From NCBI RefSeq assembly GCF_001913705.1, contig NZ_MKQD01000034.1, forward strand, positions 303,866 through 367,865: DNA of 64,000 nt, given 5' to 3'. The position numbers were made by a program, and so were the translations under genes. Below are positions 40,342 through 49,840 of this stretch, in pieces; the stretch's first letter is position 1, and every line of letters starts with the position of its first letter. The stretch is from Thalassotalea sp. PP2-459. Its GTDB lineage: Bacteria; Pseudomonadota; Gammaproteobacteria; Enterobacterales; Alteromonadaceae. The notes under the pieces were generated by a model. The model saw only the letters and a program-made list of their open reading frames with translations, had not been told where the DNA came from and did not search any database.

Positions 40342-40674
40342 CTATGAATCTTCGTCATCTTCAAAGACGCTAAAATCAGTAATGCCTTGCTCAGCTAAAG
40401 CATCGCGAATACTTTTAGGTAACCTGTGCTCATTGTCTTTGGCAAGGTCTTCGTCGCTGGGTAAGGGTTGTCCAGTGAATGCGTGTAGAAACGCTTCACA
40501 TAATAATTCACTATTTGTAGCGTGACGTAAATTATTAATTTGGCGACGTGTTCGTTCGTCAGTTAACACTTTTAACACACGAATTGGAATCGATACGGTG
40601 ATTTTTTTTACTTGCTCACTTTTTTTACCGTGTTCAGCATACGGGTTGATATATTCGCCATTCCATTCAGCCAT
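40342..40674 (-). CDS. metJ: Methionine repressor MetJ
   Basis: 110 residues, ribbon-helix-helix. [20 protein letters not shown] supplies the DNA-binding strand, followed by [29 protein letters not shown], the family signature. Uses S-adenosylmethionine as corepressor and binds tandem 8-bp Met boxes; two arrays lie in the gap to metB. AGAGG precedes the ATG. Confidence 0.97.
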   Translation of the reverse strand: MAEWNGEYINPYAEHGKKSEQVKKITVSIPIRVLKVLTDERTRRQINNLRHATNSELLCEAFLHAFTGQPLPSDEDLAKDNEHRLPKSIRDALAEQGITDFSVFEDDEDS

Positions 40675-40712
40675 GAAAGACCTCTAGTTACCTATAATAC
40701 ATAATTACGTTG

Positions 40713-40740
40713 ATTTTACTGTTTGTAGCATCTTAGTCAA
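40713..40740 (-). promoter_or_regulatory. metJ promoter
   Basis: On the minus strand TTGACT (40740-40735), 16-base spacer, TAAAAT (40718-40713). The nearer Met-box pair begins 12 bases upstream of the -35, which would allow autoregulation. Confidence 0.5.
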
Positions 40741-40751
40741 TATGAATGTGT

Positions 40752-40767
40752 AGAAGTTTAGATGTCT
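40752..40767. promoter_or_regulatory. Met boxes, pair near metJ
   Basis: Two adjoining 8-mers, AGAAGTTT and AGATGTCT, match the Met-box consensus AGACGTCT at six and seven of eight positions. Confidence 0.6.
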
Positions 40768-40798
40768 AAAGTGCTTGATCCGATGCTTTATAACGTAT

Positions 40799-40822
40799 AG
40801 ACTTTTGGACGTCCAAACATCT
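40799..40822. promoter_or_regulatory. Met boxes, triple array near metB
   Basis: Three adjoining 8-mers, AGACTTTT, GGACGTCC and AAACATCT, each match AGACGTCT at six of eight positions. The array overlaps a possible metB -10 (TATAGA, 40796-40801) and ends 36 bases before the metB ATG, the right place to block transcription. Confidence 0.7.
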
Positions 40823-40858
40823 ATTTGATTGGTAACTGCAGCAAAAAGGCGAGGCAAT

Positions 40859-42019
40859 ATGAGTAAAAACAAATTAGCAACCACCGCGGTAAGAGCTGGT
40901 ATAAATACAGATCAACATCATGGTGCTGTGATCCCTGCCATACATCTTTCAAGTACATATGCATTGAAAGGTTTTAATGATAAACGCCAATTTGACTATT
41001 CTCGTACAGGAAATCCAACGCGCGCTACATTTGCTAAAGCGATTGCCAGTTTAGAAGGCGGTTCGGTAGGTATTGTGACTTCAACGGGTATGTCAGCTGT
41101 TCATTTAATTTGTCAGTTATTATCAACAGATGATTTAGTGATTATTCCACATGACTGTTATGGTGGTAGTTATCGCTTATTTACCCATTTAGCAAAGCGA
41201 GGCCAATTCAAATTACTGGTCGTAGATCAAAATGATCAAGCAGCACTTAAAGAGGCCTTGTCACAACGCCCTAAATTAGTGCTAGTAGAAACACCGAGTA
41301 ACCCGTTAATGCGTATTGTGGATATTGCACAAGTGGTTAAACAAAGTCACGACGTCAATGCGCTTGTCGCTGTAGATAACACTTTTTTATCTCCAATATT
41401 GCAACAGCCACTCGCGCTAGGAGCTGACATTGTTTTTCACTCTACCACCAAATTTATCAACGGACACAGTGATGTAGTTGGCGGGGTGCTGGTCACAAAA
41501 GATCAAGCACTTGGAGAAGAACTAGCATGGTGGGCGAACTGTATTGGAATTACAGGCTCTGCATTTGATAGTTATTTAGCGTTAAGAGGGCTAAAAACTT
41601 TACCCATTCGCATGAAGCAACATCAAGAAAATGCCGATGCAGTCGCAAATTTTTTACGTGAACATGGTGCAGTTGAACGAGTGTATTACCCAGGTTTTGA
41701 AGATCACCCAGGTCATCGTATCGCTATGCAACAACAAATGGCGCATGGATCGATGATGAGCTTTGAAATTAAAGGCGGAGTTGAGGCTGTAAAATTACTG
41801 TTCGATAATCTTTCTTTGTTTACGCTGGCACAATCATTAGGTGGTGTTGAAAGTTTAATAAGTCACCCTTCAACAATGACGCATGCAGGCATGGAACTAT
41901 CTGCACAAATTGCCGCGGGTATTAGCCAATCATTAGTGCGTATTTCCGTTGGAATAGAGGATAGTGAAGATATTCTCTCAGATTTAAATAATGGCTTAAA
42001 CGCAAGTCAAAAAGTCTAG
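40859..42019 (+). CDS. metB: Cystathionine gamma-synthase
   Basis: 386 residues from the ATG at 40859, with AAGGCGAGG upstream; a TTG at 40829 would add ten residues that overlap the operator area. PLP enzyme: SSTYALKGF, YSRTGNPTR, and the Schiff-base lysine in HSTTKFINGHSDVVGG. Condenses activated homoserine with cysteine. Followed by metL after 24 bases, with metJ divergent, as in E. coli. Confidence 0.95.
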   Translation: MSKNKLATTAVRAGINTDQHHGAVIPAIHLSSTYALKGFNDKRQFDYSRTGNPTRATFAKAIASLEGGSVGIVTSTGMSAVHLICQLLSTDDLVIIPHDCYGGSYRLFTHLAKRGQFKLLVVDQNDQAALKEALSQRPKLVLVETPSNPLMRIVDIAQVVKQSHDVNALVAVDNTFLSPILQQPLALGADIVFHSTTKFINGHSDVVGGVLVTKDQALGEELAWWANCIGITGSAFDSYLALRGLKTLPIRMKQHQENADAVANFLREHGAVERVYYPGFEDHPGHRIAMQQQMAHGSMMSFEIKGGVEAVKLLFDNLSLFTLAQSLGGVESLISHPSTMTHAGMELSAQIAAGISQSLVRISVGIEDSEDILSDLNNGLNASQKV

Positions 42020-42043
42020 ATATCGAATTAAGTTGAAGAAGTA

Positions 42044-44509
42044 ATGAATCAAACTAACGTAATTGAACAATTTAGTGCTGATAATAACCAATTAGCGAAA
42101 CACGCAACGAATGTCCACAAATTTGGTGGTAGTTCGTTGGCATCAGTGCAGTGTATTGAGCGTGTAGTTGACATTATACGACAACATTGCCAAATAAATG
42201 ATGTTATTGTTGTGTCTGCCAATGGGGATACGACTGACGCTCTGTTTGAAATTTACCACCAAGCGTTAAAGCAAAAAGATTCATTATCAACCAAAATCTT
42301 AGCCTTGCAAGAACAACAAGCGAGTTTGATTAATCAGTTATTAAATGCAGCTAGTGCAGCACGATTAACCATGTTACTTGCTGAAGATATTGAGCAAATT
42401 ACGCAATGGATGACGACAAACCCAGAGCAATATGAGGCAGATTTACTCGCTTATGGGGAAGTATGGTCCGCTAGACTATTATCATCAGTGCTAAGTGAAA
42501 CGGTTTGTCCAAGTTATTACCTTGATGCGCGCGATTTTCTCGTGATAAATAATCAAGTAGATTGCTTTGTTGAGCGAGATGAAAGTTTACAGCAATTTAA
42601 AGAATGTCTTAAAGCTAATCAGCTAGCGATTGTCACCGGGTATATTTGTAAAGATATTGAAGGTAAAAGCTGCACGTTAGGGCGTAATGGTAGTGATTAT
42701 TCCGCAACAATTTTAGCCTCATTTACTGCAGCAACTAATGTGACTTTATGGACAGATGTTGATGGTATTTATAGTGCAGATCCTCGTGTTGTGCCGCAAG
42801 CTCGTAAACTGCACCGCTTACCTAATGGTGTGGCAAAGGAGTTAGGCCGATTGGGCAACCCTGTGTTACACGCTAAAACATTACAACCTATTACAGCAAC
42901 TGATACACATTTACATGTAGCAAGTAGCTTTGACCCTGACGTACCTGGTACTGAAATTGGTAAGTTTGGGCAAATTGCTAAACAAGAGCTATCTGTTACC
43001 TATACCAATGATTTAATTTTGGCGCAATCTGAGAGTTTTGTTGGGGATTCTGGTATTCAAGCTGAGCGTGTTTTTAATGCACTTGGCGCTGATACTAGAG
43101 CAGGTTTTATTGTCATTAAACAAGAACAACAGAAGGGGGTAAGCCAATGGTTAGCTGCCCATGATACGGAAGTATCTTTCACTCCGTGCGCTATTCTTGC
43201 CGTTGTTGGTCATAACGTTGTTGAACAAGGACAAGTAAAGGCCAGATTTAAACGTGCGCTGCGTCATCAATCTTGCTTCTCTGTTGTCAATTCGCAAAGT
43301 GCACATAGCCTGATTGCCATTTTAATCAATCCGTGTACCACTGAATTATTAAACAATGTACACCATGAAATGACAAAAGATGCCCGTCATATCGGTATGG
43401 TGGTTGCAGGCTTAGGGAATATTGGCCAACGCTTTCTTGAAATGTTACCAGCACAATTGACATCAATCGCGGTATTAGAAAATGTGCATTTAGTTGGGTT
43501 AATTTCATCTCGTAAGGCACTAGTGAATACTGACGGTATTGAAGTAAATCAAGCATTAGAGTTGTTTGCTGAACAAGCGCAGAGTTATGATAATGAGTTG
43601 TTATTTTCATGGCTAAGTAACCATCCGTATGACGAATTAATTGTTGTTGACATCACACCAAGTGAATCGTTTAGCCAGTTATATTTGCCTTTTTTCCAAC
43701 GAGGAATTCATATTATTGGTGCAAACAAGTGGGCTGCTTCTTCACCTACTGAAGAATACCAATGTTTAGTTGATACATCTCGAGATAACAAAAGCATTTG
43801 GCTAGGTAATACCACGGTTGGTGCAGGCTTACCGGTAAATTATGCGATTGAAGATCTTAATCGAAGCGGTGACAACATCACGGAATTGTCGGGCATATTT
43901 TCAGGCACGTTATCATGGTTATTTCAAACCTATGATGGCAGCGTACCATTTTCGACTTTACTACTCGATGCACTCGCACAGGGGATCACTGAGCCTGACC
44001 CCCGAGAAGATTTATCCGGTAGAGATGTACAGAGAAAATTACTTATTTTAGCAAGAGCCGCTGGTTTTAATTTATCGTTATCGGATATTTCTCGACAAGA
44101 CTTAGTACCGGATACGTTACAATCGTTATCGACTCAAGAGTTTTTAGCGTCAGCGGAGCAGTTAGATACGTTTTTTGCGCAAGCGTTAGATGATGCGAAT
44201 AATAAAAATGCGTGTATTCGATACATTGCGAATTTTTCGGCAGATCAACACGGAAAACTGCATGCGGAAGTAAAATTAGCGGTCTTACCGAATACACATG
44301 CGTTTGCAAACTTAACGCCGTGCGACAATATTTTTCAAATTAAGAGTGGTTGGTATCAAGACAATCCGCTTATTATCAGAGGCCCTGGTGCCGGTAGAGA
44401 TGTAACTGCCGGTGGCTTGCACTCTGATCTTGTGGCGATGTGTCAACAACTTGTGAATCGCAGATCAGTTGTTAAACTTAAAGGCATTGAAGAAAATAAC
44501 GACGTATAA
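42044..44509 (+). CDS. metL: Bifunctional aspartokinase / homoserine dehydrogenase II
   Basis: 821 residues. Aspartokinase part (about 20-300) with HKFGGSSLAS, GRNGSDYSAT and LWTDVDGIYSADPR; a regulatory region follows; homoserine dehydrogenase part (about 450-815) with GMVVAGLGNIGQRF, IIGANKWAAS and DPREDLSGRDVQRK. Catalyses the first and third steps from aspartate to homoserine. Co-directional with metB and under the same Met boxes. Confidence 0.96.
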   Translation: MNQTNVIEQFSADNNQLAKHATNVHKFGGSSLASVQCIERVVDIIRQHCQINDVIVVSANGDTTDALFEIYHQALKQKDSLSTKILALQEQQASLINQLLNAASAARLTMLLAEDIEQITQWMTTNPEQYEADLLAYGEVWSARLLSSVLSETVCPSYYLDARDFLVINNQVDCFVERDESLQQFKECLKANQLAIVTGYICKDIEGKSCTLGRNGSDYSATILASFTAATNVTLWTDVDGIYSADPRVVPQARKLHRLPNGVAKELGRLGNPVLHAKTLQPITATDTHLHVASSFDPDVPGTEIGKFGQIAKQELSVTYTNDLILAQSESFVGDSGIQAERVFNALGADTRAGFIVIKQEQQKGVSQWLAAHDTEVSFTPCAILAVVGHNVVEQGQVKARFKRALRHQSCFSVVNSQSAHSLIAILINPCTTELLNNVHHEMTKDARHIGMVVAGLGNIGQRFLEMLPAQLTSIAVLENVHLVGLISSRKALVNTDGIEVNQALELFAEQAQSYDNELLFSWLSNHPYDELIVVDITPSESFSQLYLPFFQRGIHIIGANKWAASSPTEEYQCLVDTSRDNKSIWLGNTTVGAGLPVNYAIEDLNRSGDNITELSGIFSGTLSWLFQTYDGSVPFSTLLLDALAQGITEPDPREDLSGRDVQRKLLILARAAGFNLSLSDISRQDLVPDTLQSLSTQEFLASAEQLDTFFAQALDDANNKNACIRYIANFSADQHGKLHAEVKLAVLPNTHAFANLTPCDNIFQIKSGWYQDNPLIIRGPGAGRDVTAGGLHSDLVAMCQQLVNRRSVVKLKGIEENNDV

Positions 44510-44530
44510 TAATTTTTGGCTTATTATACG
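44503..44530. repeat. AT-rich inverted repeat overlapping the metL stop
   Basis: CGTATAATAA (44503-44512) and TTATTATACG (44521-44530), a perfect 10-bp stem with an eight-base loop that includes TTTTT. It has no T tract after the stem. It may mark the transcript end of metBL. Confidence 0.45.
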
Positions 44531-44740
44531 AAACTAAGATATGTATTAAGTAACAATAAGACGATTCATTTGTGCCTGTTCATAGTGTTTTTTAGCATGT
44601 TTATTATCTCAACGGTGTTTCATCGTACCTTATAGTTAGCAAATAGAAGCGAAATATTCGTATGATTGAAGCTGTTGGACCAATGGGTAAAAGTAAAGTT
44701 TTATGGGATATAGTGATTCTACAGACACAAAGTATTATAT

Positions 44741-46201
44741 ATGGCTAACAAAATAGACACTAAATTTACATTACAAGTCAAAGCGTTATTAAATAAACTG
44801 TATGGTCGCAGTGTATTGAAAGATTCATTGCTTGAACAAGCAATAGAGTTTTATGAAAAACAGCCGTTTTATCAACACAAGCTGGATAACTTAACTCAGC
44901 AAATCAACGAATTGAATACTCAAAATGGGGATGCCAGCGCGAAGCGGCAGCTTGATAAGCTCGAACGTGAATACCGTGATATCAAGCAAGAGTTTAAGTT
45001 TGAAAGCAATGACAGATACAAATACCTTTATAATATATGTAAGGAAATCCTATCCTTAACAGAAGGTGCTACTTTTGCAGAAACTATTCGAAAATCAGCG
45101 CAAATGCTCGGCACCATTCAATTACTATGTCCTACGGTAGGAAAACGTGTTGCCGAAGTAAATGAACGTAGTAAACCCTTATATAAATCAGTTCTGACCT
45201 TACGCTTGCTAGATCAGCTTTGTATTGATAAAGCGATGGTTGCAAATGATGGACATGTTAAATCAGTGCTCGGTGCTCTATCAGGAGATGCGTTTAAAAC
45301 GATGCAAGAACTTGACAAGGATACTCATGAAGCATTTATTGAAAACGTTAAAATTCCTGTGGTTATGGCTTCCCTATTGCAAGATATTGGGCATTTTCAT
45401 CCAGAAGCGCAGCGAATTGTAAAAGGCGCTGATGGTACCTTAGATCCCCATCGCACTTTACCCGTAGAAGAACGAAAAGCGTTGCTGCAAATTAACTATC
45501 GTGAAACGGTTAAGTTTCTAATTGATGGTATTGGTGCCCCTATTTATGTAGGTAATTCTAAGGCAGATAGAGATAAATTTAATGTCGCTGAACATAAAAA
45601 ATTAATATTCATTAAGCATTTATTAAAAAGTGCAATTGCACCTAAATTGGGTGTCGGTAACTTGATTAAAGTACCACAAATTTATACGTCGATAATTTTG
45701 TCAACGAAAGACAGTTATAATTATAAATTACTGCCCAAGGTATATCAGGCGTTAAATCAAAATGCTGAGCGAGGCACCTGTAGCCCTCTGGTAGTTGATA
45801 CATTACGAAAAATTACAGGAGATTTTCCACAAGGATTTGGTGTTACTTTTATTCCTAAAGATTCCGATGGAAAAAGTGGAGATCATTATGAATACGCCAT
45901 AGTAAATCAACTCTACCCTAAAGATCCGAAACACCCATTATGTCGTGCTGCAACGCGAGGGCTAACCTTTATAAGTCACGGACAAGATATTGAAATAGTA
46001 GGTGATATTAGTTTGTATAATACAGATACAGCAAAAAAATTCGCCGCATTAAGTAAAGATCGTTTAAATGAAATTTTAGAAAAGTTAGCTTCCAACTACC
46101 AAGAAAGAAAACAATTGGATCTGCTACCAAGGTGTTGGCATGCAGGTGAGTTTTTTGGTTTACCTAATCACCAAAAGCTTTGGAATAAAACGGCTAATTA
46201 G
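44741..46201 (+). CDS. Uncharacterised protein, possibly with a degenerate HD-type fold
   Basis: 486 residues, no signal peptide and no membrane helix; not a family I recognise. Residues about 40-90 are a charged coiled coil. The middle is helical, with SLLQDIGHFH (212-220 region) resembling the HD signature of HD/HD-GYP hydrolases, but Gln replaces the His of the HD pair and the GYP motif is missing. A later KDSDGKSGDHYEY loop is acidic. The next gene, 57 bases on, is a diguanylate cyclase, so a role around c-di-GMP is possible but unproven. Confidence 0.5.
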   Translation: MANKIDTKFTLQVKALLNKLYGRSVLKDSLLEQAIEFYEKQPFYQHKLDNLTQQINELNTQNGDASAKRQLDKLEREYRDIKQEFKFESNDRYKYLYNICKEILSLTEGATFAETIRKSAQMLGTIQLLCPTVGKRVAEVNERSKPLYKSVLTLRLLDQLCIDKAMVANDGHVKSVLGALSGDAFKTMQELDKDTHEAFIENVKIPVVMASLLQDIGHFHPEAQRIVKGADGTLDPHRTLPVEERKALLQINYRETVKFLIDGIGAPIYVGNSKADRDKFNVAEHKKLIFIKHLLKSAIAPKLGVGNLIKVPQIYTSIILSTKDSYNYKLLPKVYQALNQNAERGTCSPLVVDTLRKITGDFPQGFGVTFIPKDSDGKSGDHYEYAIVNQLYPKDPKHPLCRAATRGLTFISHGQDIEIVGDISLYNTDTAKKFAALSKDRLNEILEKLASNYQERKQLDLLPRCWHAGEFFGLPNHQKLWNKTAN

Positions 46202-46258
46202 TCATGTGTTTAGGAATATTTATGCTAATATAACGTGGTGACGAACAAGGAATGTAGT

Positions 46259-47389
46259 ATGAGCACACATGTTGAGATCGCACTTGCGGTCATTTTAATT
46301 TCATTAGTAATGTTTTTTGCGTCTTTGCTTTTTCATGATAAAGCAGGAGACAAACCAGCGCGAATTGCTTTTCGAACTTTTTACTTCTCCGCGATTCTTT
46401 TTTTTATTTCTATTTCTAATTTTGTTAGTGAACCAGCACCGTTTAATGATTTACTGACTGACATCTTTTTCGCCATCTCAAATGCTAGTTTAACGTTAGG
46501 CATTTTATGGCGTTGTAAAAGCCGTTTACCTGAAGAGTTAGTATATGGCTTAACGACACTCTATTTATGTATGGACGTTTTTATCAATGCGTATAGTGTG
46601 CAGTTTGCATATAGCTATAATGTTATTTGTTCACTGATTTGTGCCTATGCATTGTTAAATCGTCAAGATGGTGTCAACACTGGTGATAAAGGCATGGCTG
46701 CAATTTTATTTGTACATGCAGTGTTATTAATTATCAATCTTATCAGCGTAACCGGAGTCGTAGAAGCAGGGTTATACAGCAAGTTTATGACGGTGGTGTT
46801 TGTCTTTGCACCAGCATATATGGCAGGTTTGACAATCTTTCTTTTTGCCAGCTATATGTTAGACGCACGTAAAGCACTAGAAATTCAAGCAACAACCGAT
46901 CCATTAACTGGCCTATATAATCGACGTTTCTTCTTTGAACAAGCAAAGCTTGCATTATCCACCAGTGAACGTCATGGCGAACCTTTATGCTTAATGATGT
47001 GTGATATTGATCACTTTAAAGACATTAATGACTCATTTGGTCATAAAGCTGGTGACAGCGCAATTAAAGCTTTTTCAAACGTATTACAGGCGTCTTTGCG
47101 TGTAGAAGATGTTTTGGCGCGCTATGGTGGCGAAGAATTTGTGATTTTATTGCCACAAACTAGCTTAAGTAAGGCGCAACATGTTGCGGAAAGAATGCGT
47201 AGCGAAACTGAAAATATCGCTTTAGCCTCTGAAAAAGGTTGCATTAATATCACTGCTAGCTTTGGTGTTTGCCAAGTAGGTGAATTTAAAGATATTGAAA
47301 CCTCTATAAATCACGCTGATAAAGCAATGTATGCCGCTAAATCAGCTGGCCGAAATAACGTAAAAACCTATTCGGCCGTTTTAACTTAA
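46259..47389 (+). CDS. Membrane diguanylate cyclase (GGDEF)
   Basis: 376 residues from the ATG at 46259, chosen for AAGGA seven bases upstream (a GTG at 46235 is less likely). About six or seven membrane helices (1-210), then a GGDEF domain: DPLTGLYNRRFF, DIDHFKDINDSFGHKAGD, active site GGEEF. RVED sits five residues before GGEEF, so the product-inhibition site is present. Makes c-di-GMP from GTP. Overlaps the end of argE by four bases on the other strand. Confidence 0.93.
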   Translation: MSTHVEIALAVILISLVMFFASLLFHDKAGDKPARIAFRTFYFSAILFFISISNFVSEPAPFNDLLTDIFFAISNASLTLGILWRCKSRLPEELVYGLTTLYLCMDVFINAYSVQFAYSYNVICSLICAYALLNRQDGVNTGDKGMAAILFVHAVLLIINLISVTGVVEAGLYSKFMTVVFVFAPAYMAGLTIFLFASYMLDARKALEIQATTDPLTGLYNRRFFFEQAKLALSTSERHGEPLCLMMCDIDHFKDINDSFGHKAGDSAIKAFSNVLQASLRVEDVLARYGGEEFVILLPQTSLSKAQHVAERMRSETENIALASEKGCINITASFGVCQVGEFKDIETSINHADKAMYAAKSAGRNNVKTYSAVLT

Positions 47390-48534
47390 TAACAGTAATG
47401 CTGAATTAATTGGCTTAGTACCTGATGTGTTTTTGTAATTTCCGAAAATGCTAAGAATTCATTAGGTTGATGAGCTTGCGCGATTGAGCCTGGGCCCATC
47501 ACAATGGTTTGACAACCCAGTTGTTGAATAAAGGGGGCTTCAGTGGCGTAGTTTACTGCACAACATTGATGACCAGATGTTTGCTCTGCAACAGTTACAA
47601 GTTCGCTTTCTTTTGCTTGTTCAAAGCTTGGTGAACTCGGGTGAAGCTCATCAAAAGCAACACGATCAGGGTATTTTTCTGCTAATGGGGTTAAGCATTC
47701 TGCTAATAACTGGATAAGTTCACCATCTGTCATTCCTGGTAACGAGCGCATATCTAGATCGAGTTCACAGTATCCACAAATTCTATTGGCGTTATCGCCT
47801 CCTTTTATTGCCCCTAAGTTTAATGTCGGTGATTGCACATCAAATGCAGTGTTTTGAAAATTTAATGCCAGCTTTTCTTTGAGTTGTAATAATGCTGCAA
47901 TCACTTCGTACATTATTTCAATAGCGTTTATGCCAAATGCAGGTGTACTTGAATGACCTGATTTACCTTTAATGGTAATCCGATGTGACATATGACCTTT
48001 GTGCATCACTACAGGTACTAAATTAGTTGGTTCACCGATAACAGCTGCATCCGGTTTAATGAATTGATTTTCAGAAAAATACCGGGCTCCGGCCATAGTG
48101 GTTTCTTCATCAGCAGTTGCTAACACATATAAAGGTTTTTTTAAATCGTGCTGCTTAATGTGTTCGCAGGCTTGTAAAATAAAGGCGAAAAAGCCTTTCA
48201 TATCGCATGTGCCTAAACCATAAAATTTGTCGTCTTTACTTAATACTTTCAAAGGGTCCGATTGCCAACGATTTTCATCGAAAGGTACGGTATCACTGTG
48301 ACCGGCAAGTAATAAACCTCCTTCACCTGAGCCAAGCTTGGCCAATAAATTAAATTTATTTCGTGTGCCAGGAACTGGTTGAATATCTACGGTAAATTGT
48401 AAAGTTTCAAACCAAGTGGCGAGTAGATTAATGATGTCTCTATTACCTTGATCCCAGCTTTCTTGCGTTGAACTGATAGAGGGACTAGCAATAAGTGACT
48501 GTAAAGCTTCAATAAAATTAGGAATTTGACGCAT
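47386..48534 (-). CDS. argE: Acetylornithine deacetylase
   Basis: 382 residues, M20 peptidase family. Metal motifs: LLLAGHSDTVPFD, GTCDMKGF and ATADEETTMAGAR (catalytic Glu), plus GEPTNLVPV. Releases ornithine from N-acetylornithine. Divergent from argC, the classical bipolar arginine arrangement. 280 bases separate the two starts. Confidence 0.95.
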   Translation of the reverse strand: MRQIPNFIEALQSLIASPSISSTQESWDQGNRDIINLLATWFETLQFTVDIQPVPGTRNKFNLLAKLGSGEGGLLLAGHSDTVPFDENRWQSDPLKVLSKDDKFYGLGTCDMKGFFAFILQACEHIKQHDLKKPLYVLATADEETTMAGARYFSENQFIKPDAAVIGEPTNLVPVVMHKGHMSHRITIKGKSGHSSTPAFGINAIEIMYEVIAALLQLKEKLALNFQNTAFDVQSPTLNLGAIKGGDNANRICGYCELDLDMRSLPGMTDGELIQLLAECLTPLAEKYPDRVAFDELHPSSPSFEQAKESELVTVAEQTSGHQCCAVNYATEAPFIQQLGCQTIVMGPGSIAQAHQPNEFLAFSEITKTHQVLSQLIQHYCY

Positions 48535-48782
48535 GTTTATATTACCAATAATAATTGTTGGGTATATATGCTAATTTGTTGCATAACTACCCATTTTAAC
48601 TTAGAATACATTTCTAGTGTAATGAACCGGAACAATTCTGGCTATTACTAAATGAAACTTATTTGAAGATTGCGCTTAGCAGTATGATTTTCTCTTAGCT
48701 TCTAATAGTATGAGTTGAGAGAGCCCGAACAAAAGTAAACCGTATTATCTTGATGTATATCTTCGATACTGTGTTTATAAAT

Positions 48783-48800
48783 AATGAATAAAATTGCAAT
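48783..48800. promoter_or_regulatory. Candidate ArgR box upstream of argC
   Basis: AATGAATAAAATTGCAAT fits the left half of the ARG-box consensus (TGAAT-N4-ATTCA) exactly and the right half partly. It lies just after a possible promoter (TTGATG 48750-48755, N18, TTTATA 48774-48779) and 15 bases before the argC ATG. ARG boxes normally occur in pairs 21 bases apart; I see no good second copy. Confidence 0.4.
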
Positions 48801-48814
48801 TATGTTGAGGTAAT

Positions 48815-49840
48815 ATGAAAGTAGCAATAGTTGGTGCAAGTGGGTATGTTGGTGCTGAATTAGTGGCGTTACTAACACAACATCAAAAAATGTCGATTGA
48901 GCATTTACTCGTTTCTGAAAATAGCGAATCTGCTAACGTTGCTTTTTCCACCTTGCATCCGCGCTTTAAAGGTGTGTGTGATACTCCCTTAGTTGCATTT
49001 TCTGCGCAATGGATTGAAGCTAATGCAGGTGGTTTAGATGCGGTATTTTTTGCGACGCCTCATGAGTTTAGTGCTGATTGGGCCCAAGCATTTTTAGCTA
49101 AAGGTGTTAAAGTTCTCGACCTATCAGGTGGCTTTCGTTTAAAGAACAGTCAAGATTATCCTCAGTATTATCATTTCGAGCATCAAGATTTAACATCGCT
49201 TTCAAAAGCCGTATATGGCTTAGCAGAGTGGCATGAAGCTGATATTGCTTCGAGTGATTTAATTGCCGTACCAGGATGTTATCCAACCGCAAGTTTATTA
49301 GCGCTAAAACCGATTATTGAAAATAACCTTCAACAGTCAAACGGTTTGATCGTAGTAAATGGCATTAGTGGTGTTAGTGGTGCAGGTAGAAAAGCAAGCC
49401 TTGCTACGAGTTTTAATGAAGTGAGTTTAACACCTTATAATATATTACAACATCGTCACCAACCTGAAATTAGCCAAGAAGCAGGCGTAGAAGTCATTTT
49501 TAACCCGCATTTAGCGCCTTATAAACGAGGGTTGATGGTCACTATTACCTTATCACTTAAAGTGGGTGTGACCACGGAACAGATCAGTCAAGCTTACGAA
49601 GGCGCTTATCAACGTTCACCTCTTGTAAGGCTAACACCTCAATGGCCAAAGATTGATAACGTTGCTCATTCTCCTTTCGCAGATCTTCACTGGCGTGTTG
49701 ACGAAGAAAAGCAAGTGCTAGTGGTCAGTTGTGCAATTGACAATTTATTAAAAGGAGCTGCTTCACAAGCAGTGCAGTGCGCTAATATTATTTTAGGTTT
49801 ACCTAGTCAGTACGGCTTGATCATGGGAGAAAACCTCTAA
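48815..49840 (+). CDS. argC: N-acetyl-gamma-glutamyl-phosphate reductase
   Basis: 341 residues. NADP-binding start IVGASGYVGAELV and the catalytic-cysteine motif VPGCYPTAS; HRHQPEI near residue 210 is typical. Third step of arginine synthesis. TTGAGG precedes the ATG. The stop overlaps the argB start (TAATG). Confidence 0.96.
   Translation: MKVAIVGASGYVGAELVALLTQHQKMSIEHLLVSENSESANVAFSTLHPRFKGVCDTPLVAFSAQWIEANAGGLDAVFFATPHEFSADWAQAFLAKGVKVLDLSGGFRLKNSQDYPQYYHFEHQDLTSLSKAVYGLAEWHEADIASSDLIAVPGCYPTASLLALKPIIENNLQQSNGLIVVNGISGVSGAGRKASLATSFNEVSLTPYNILQHRHQPEISQEAGVEVIFNPHLAPYKRGLMVTITLSLKVGVTTEQISQAYEGAYQRSPLVRLTPQWPKIDNVAHSPFADLHWRVDEEKQVLVVSCAIDNLLKGAASQAVQCANIILGLPSQYGLIMGENL

Noticed and set aside
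44510..44740. Small gene between metL and the unknown protein
   Set aside because: A short ATG frame starting at 44661 has no usable ribosome-binding site and no family features; nothing convincing in the gap.
48535..48782. A second ARG box between argE and argC
   Set aside because: Candidates such as TGTTTATAAATAAT match few of the key positions and have the wrong spacing (21 bases expected) to the better site.
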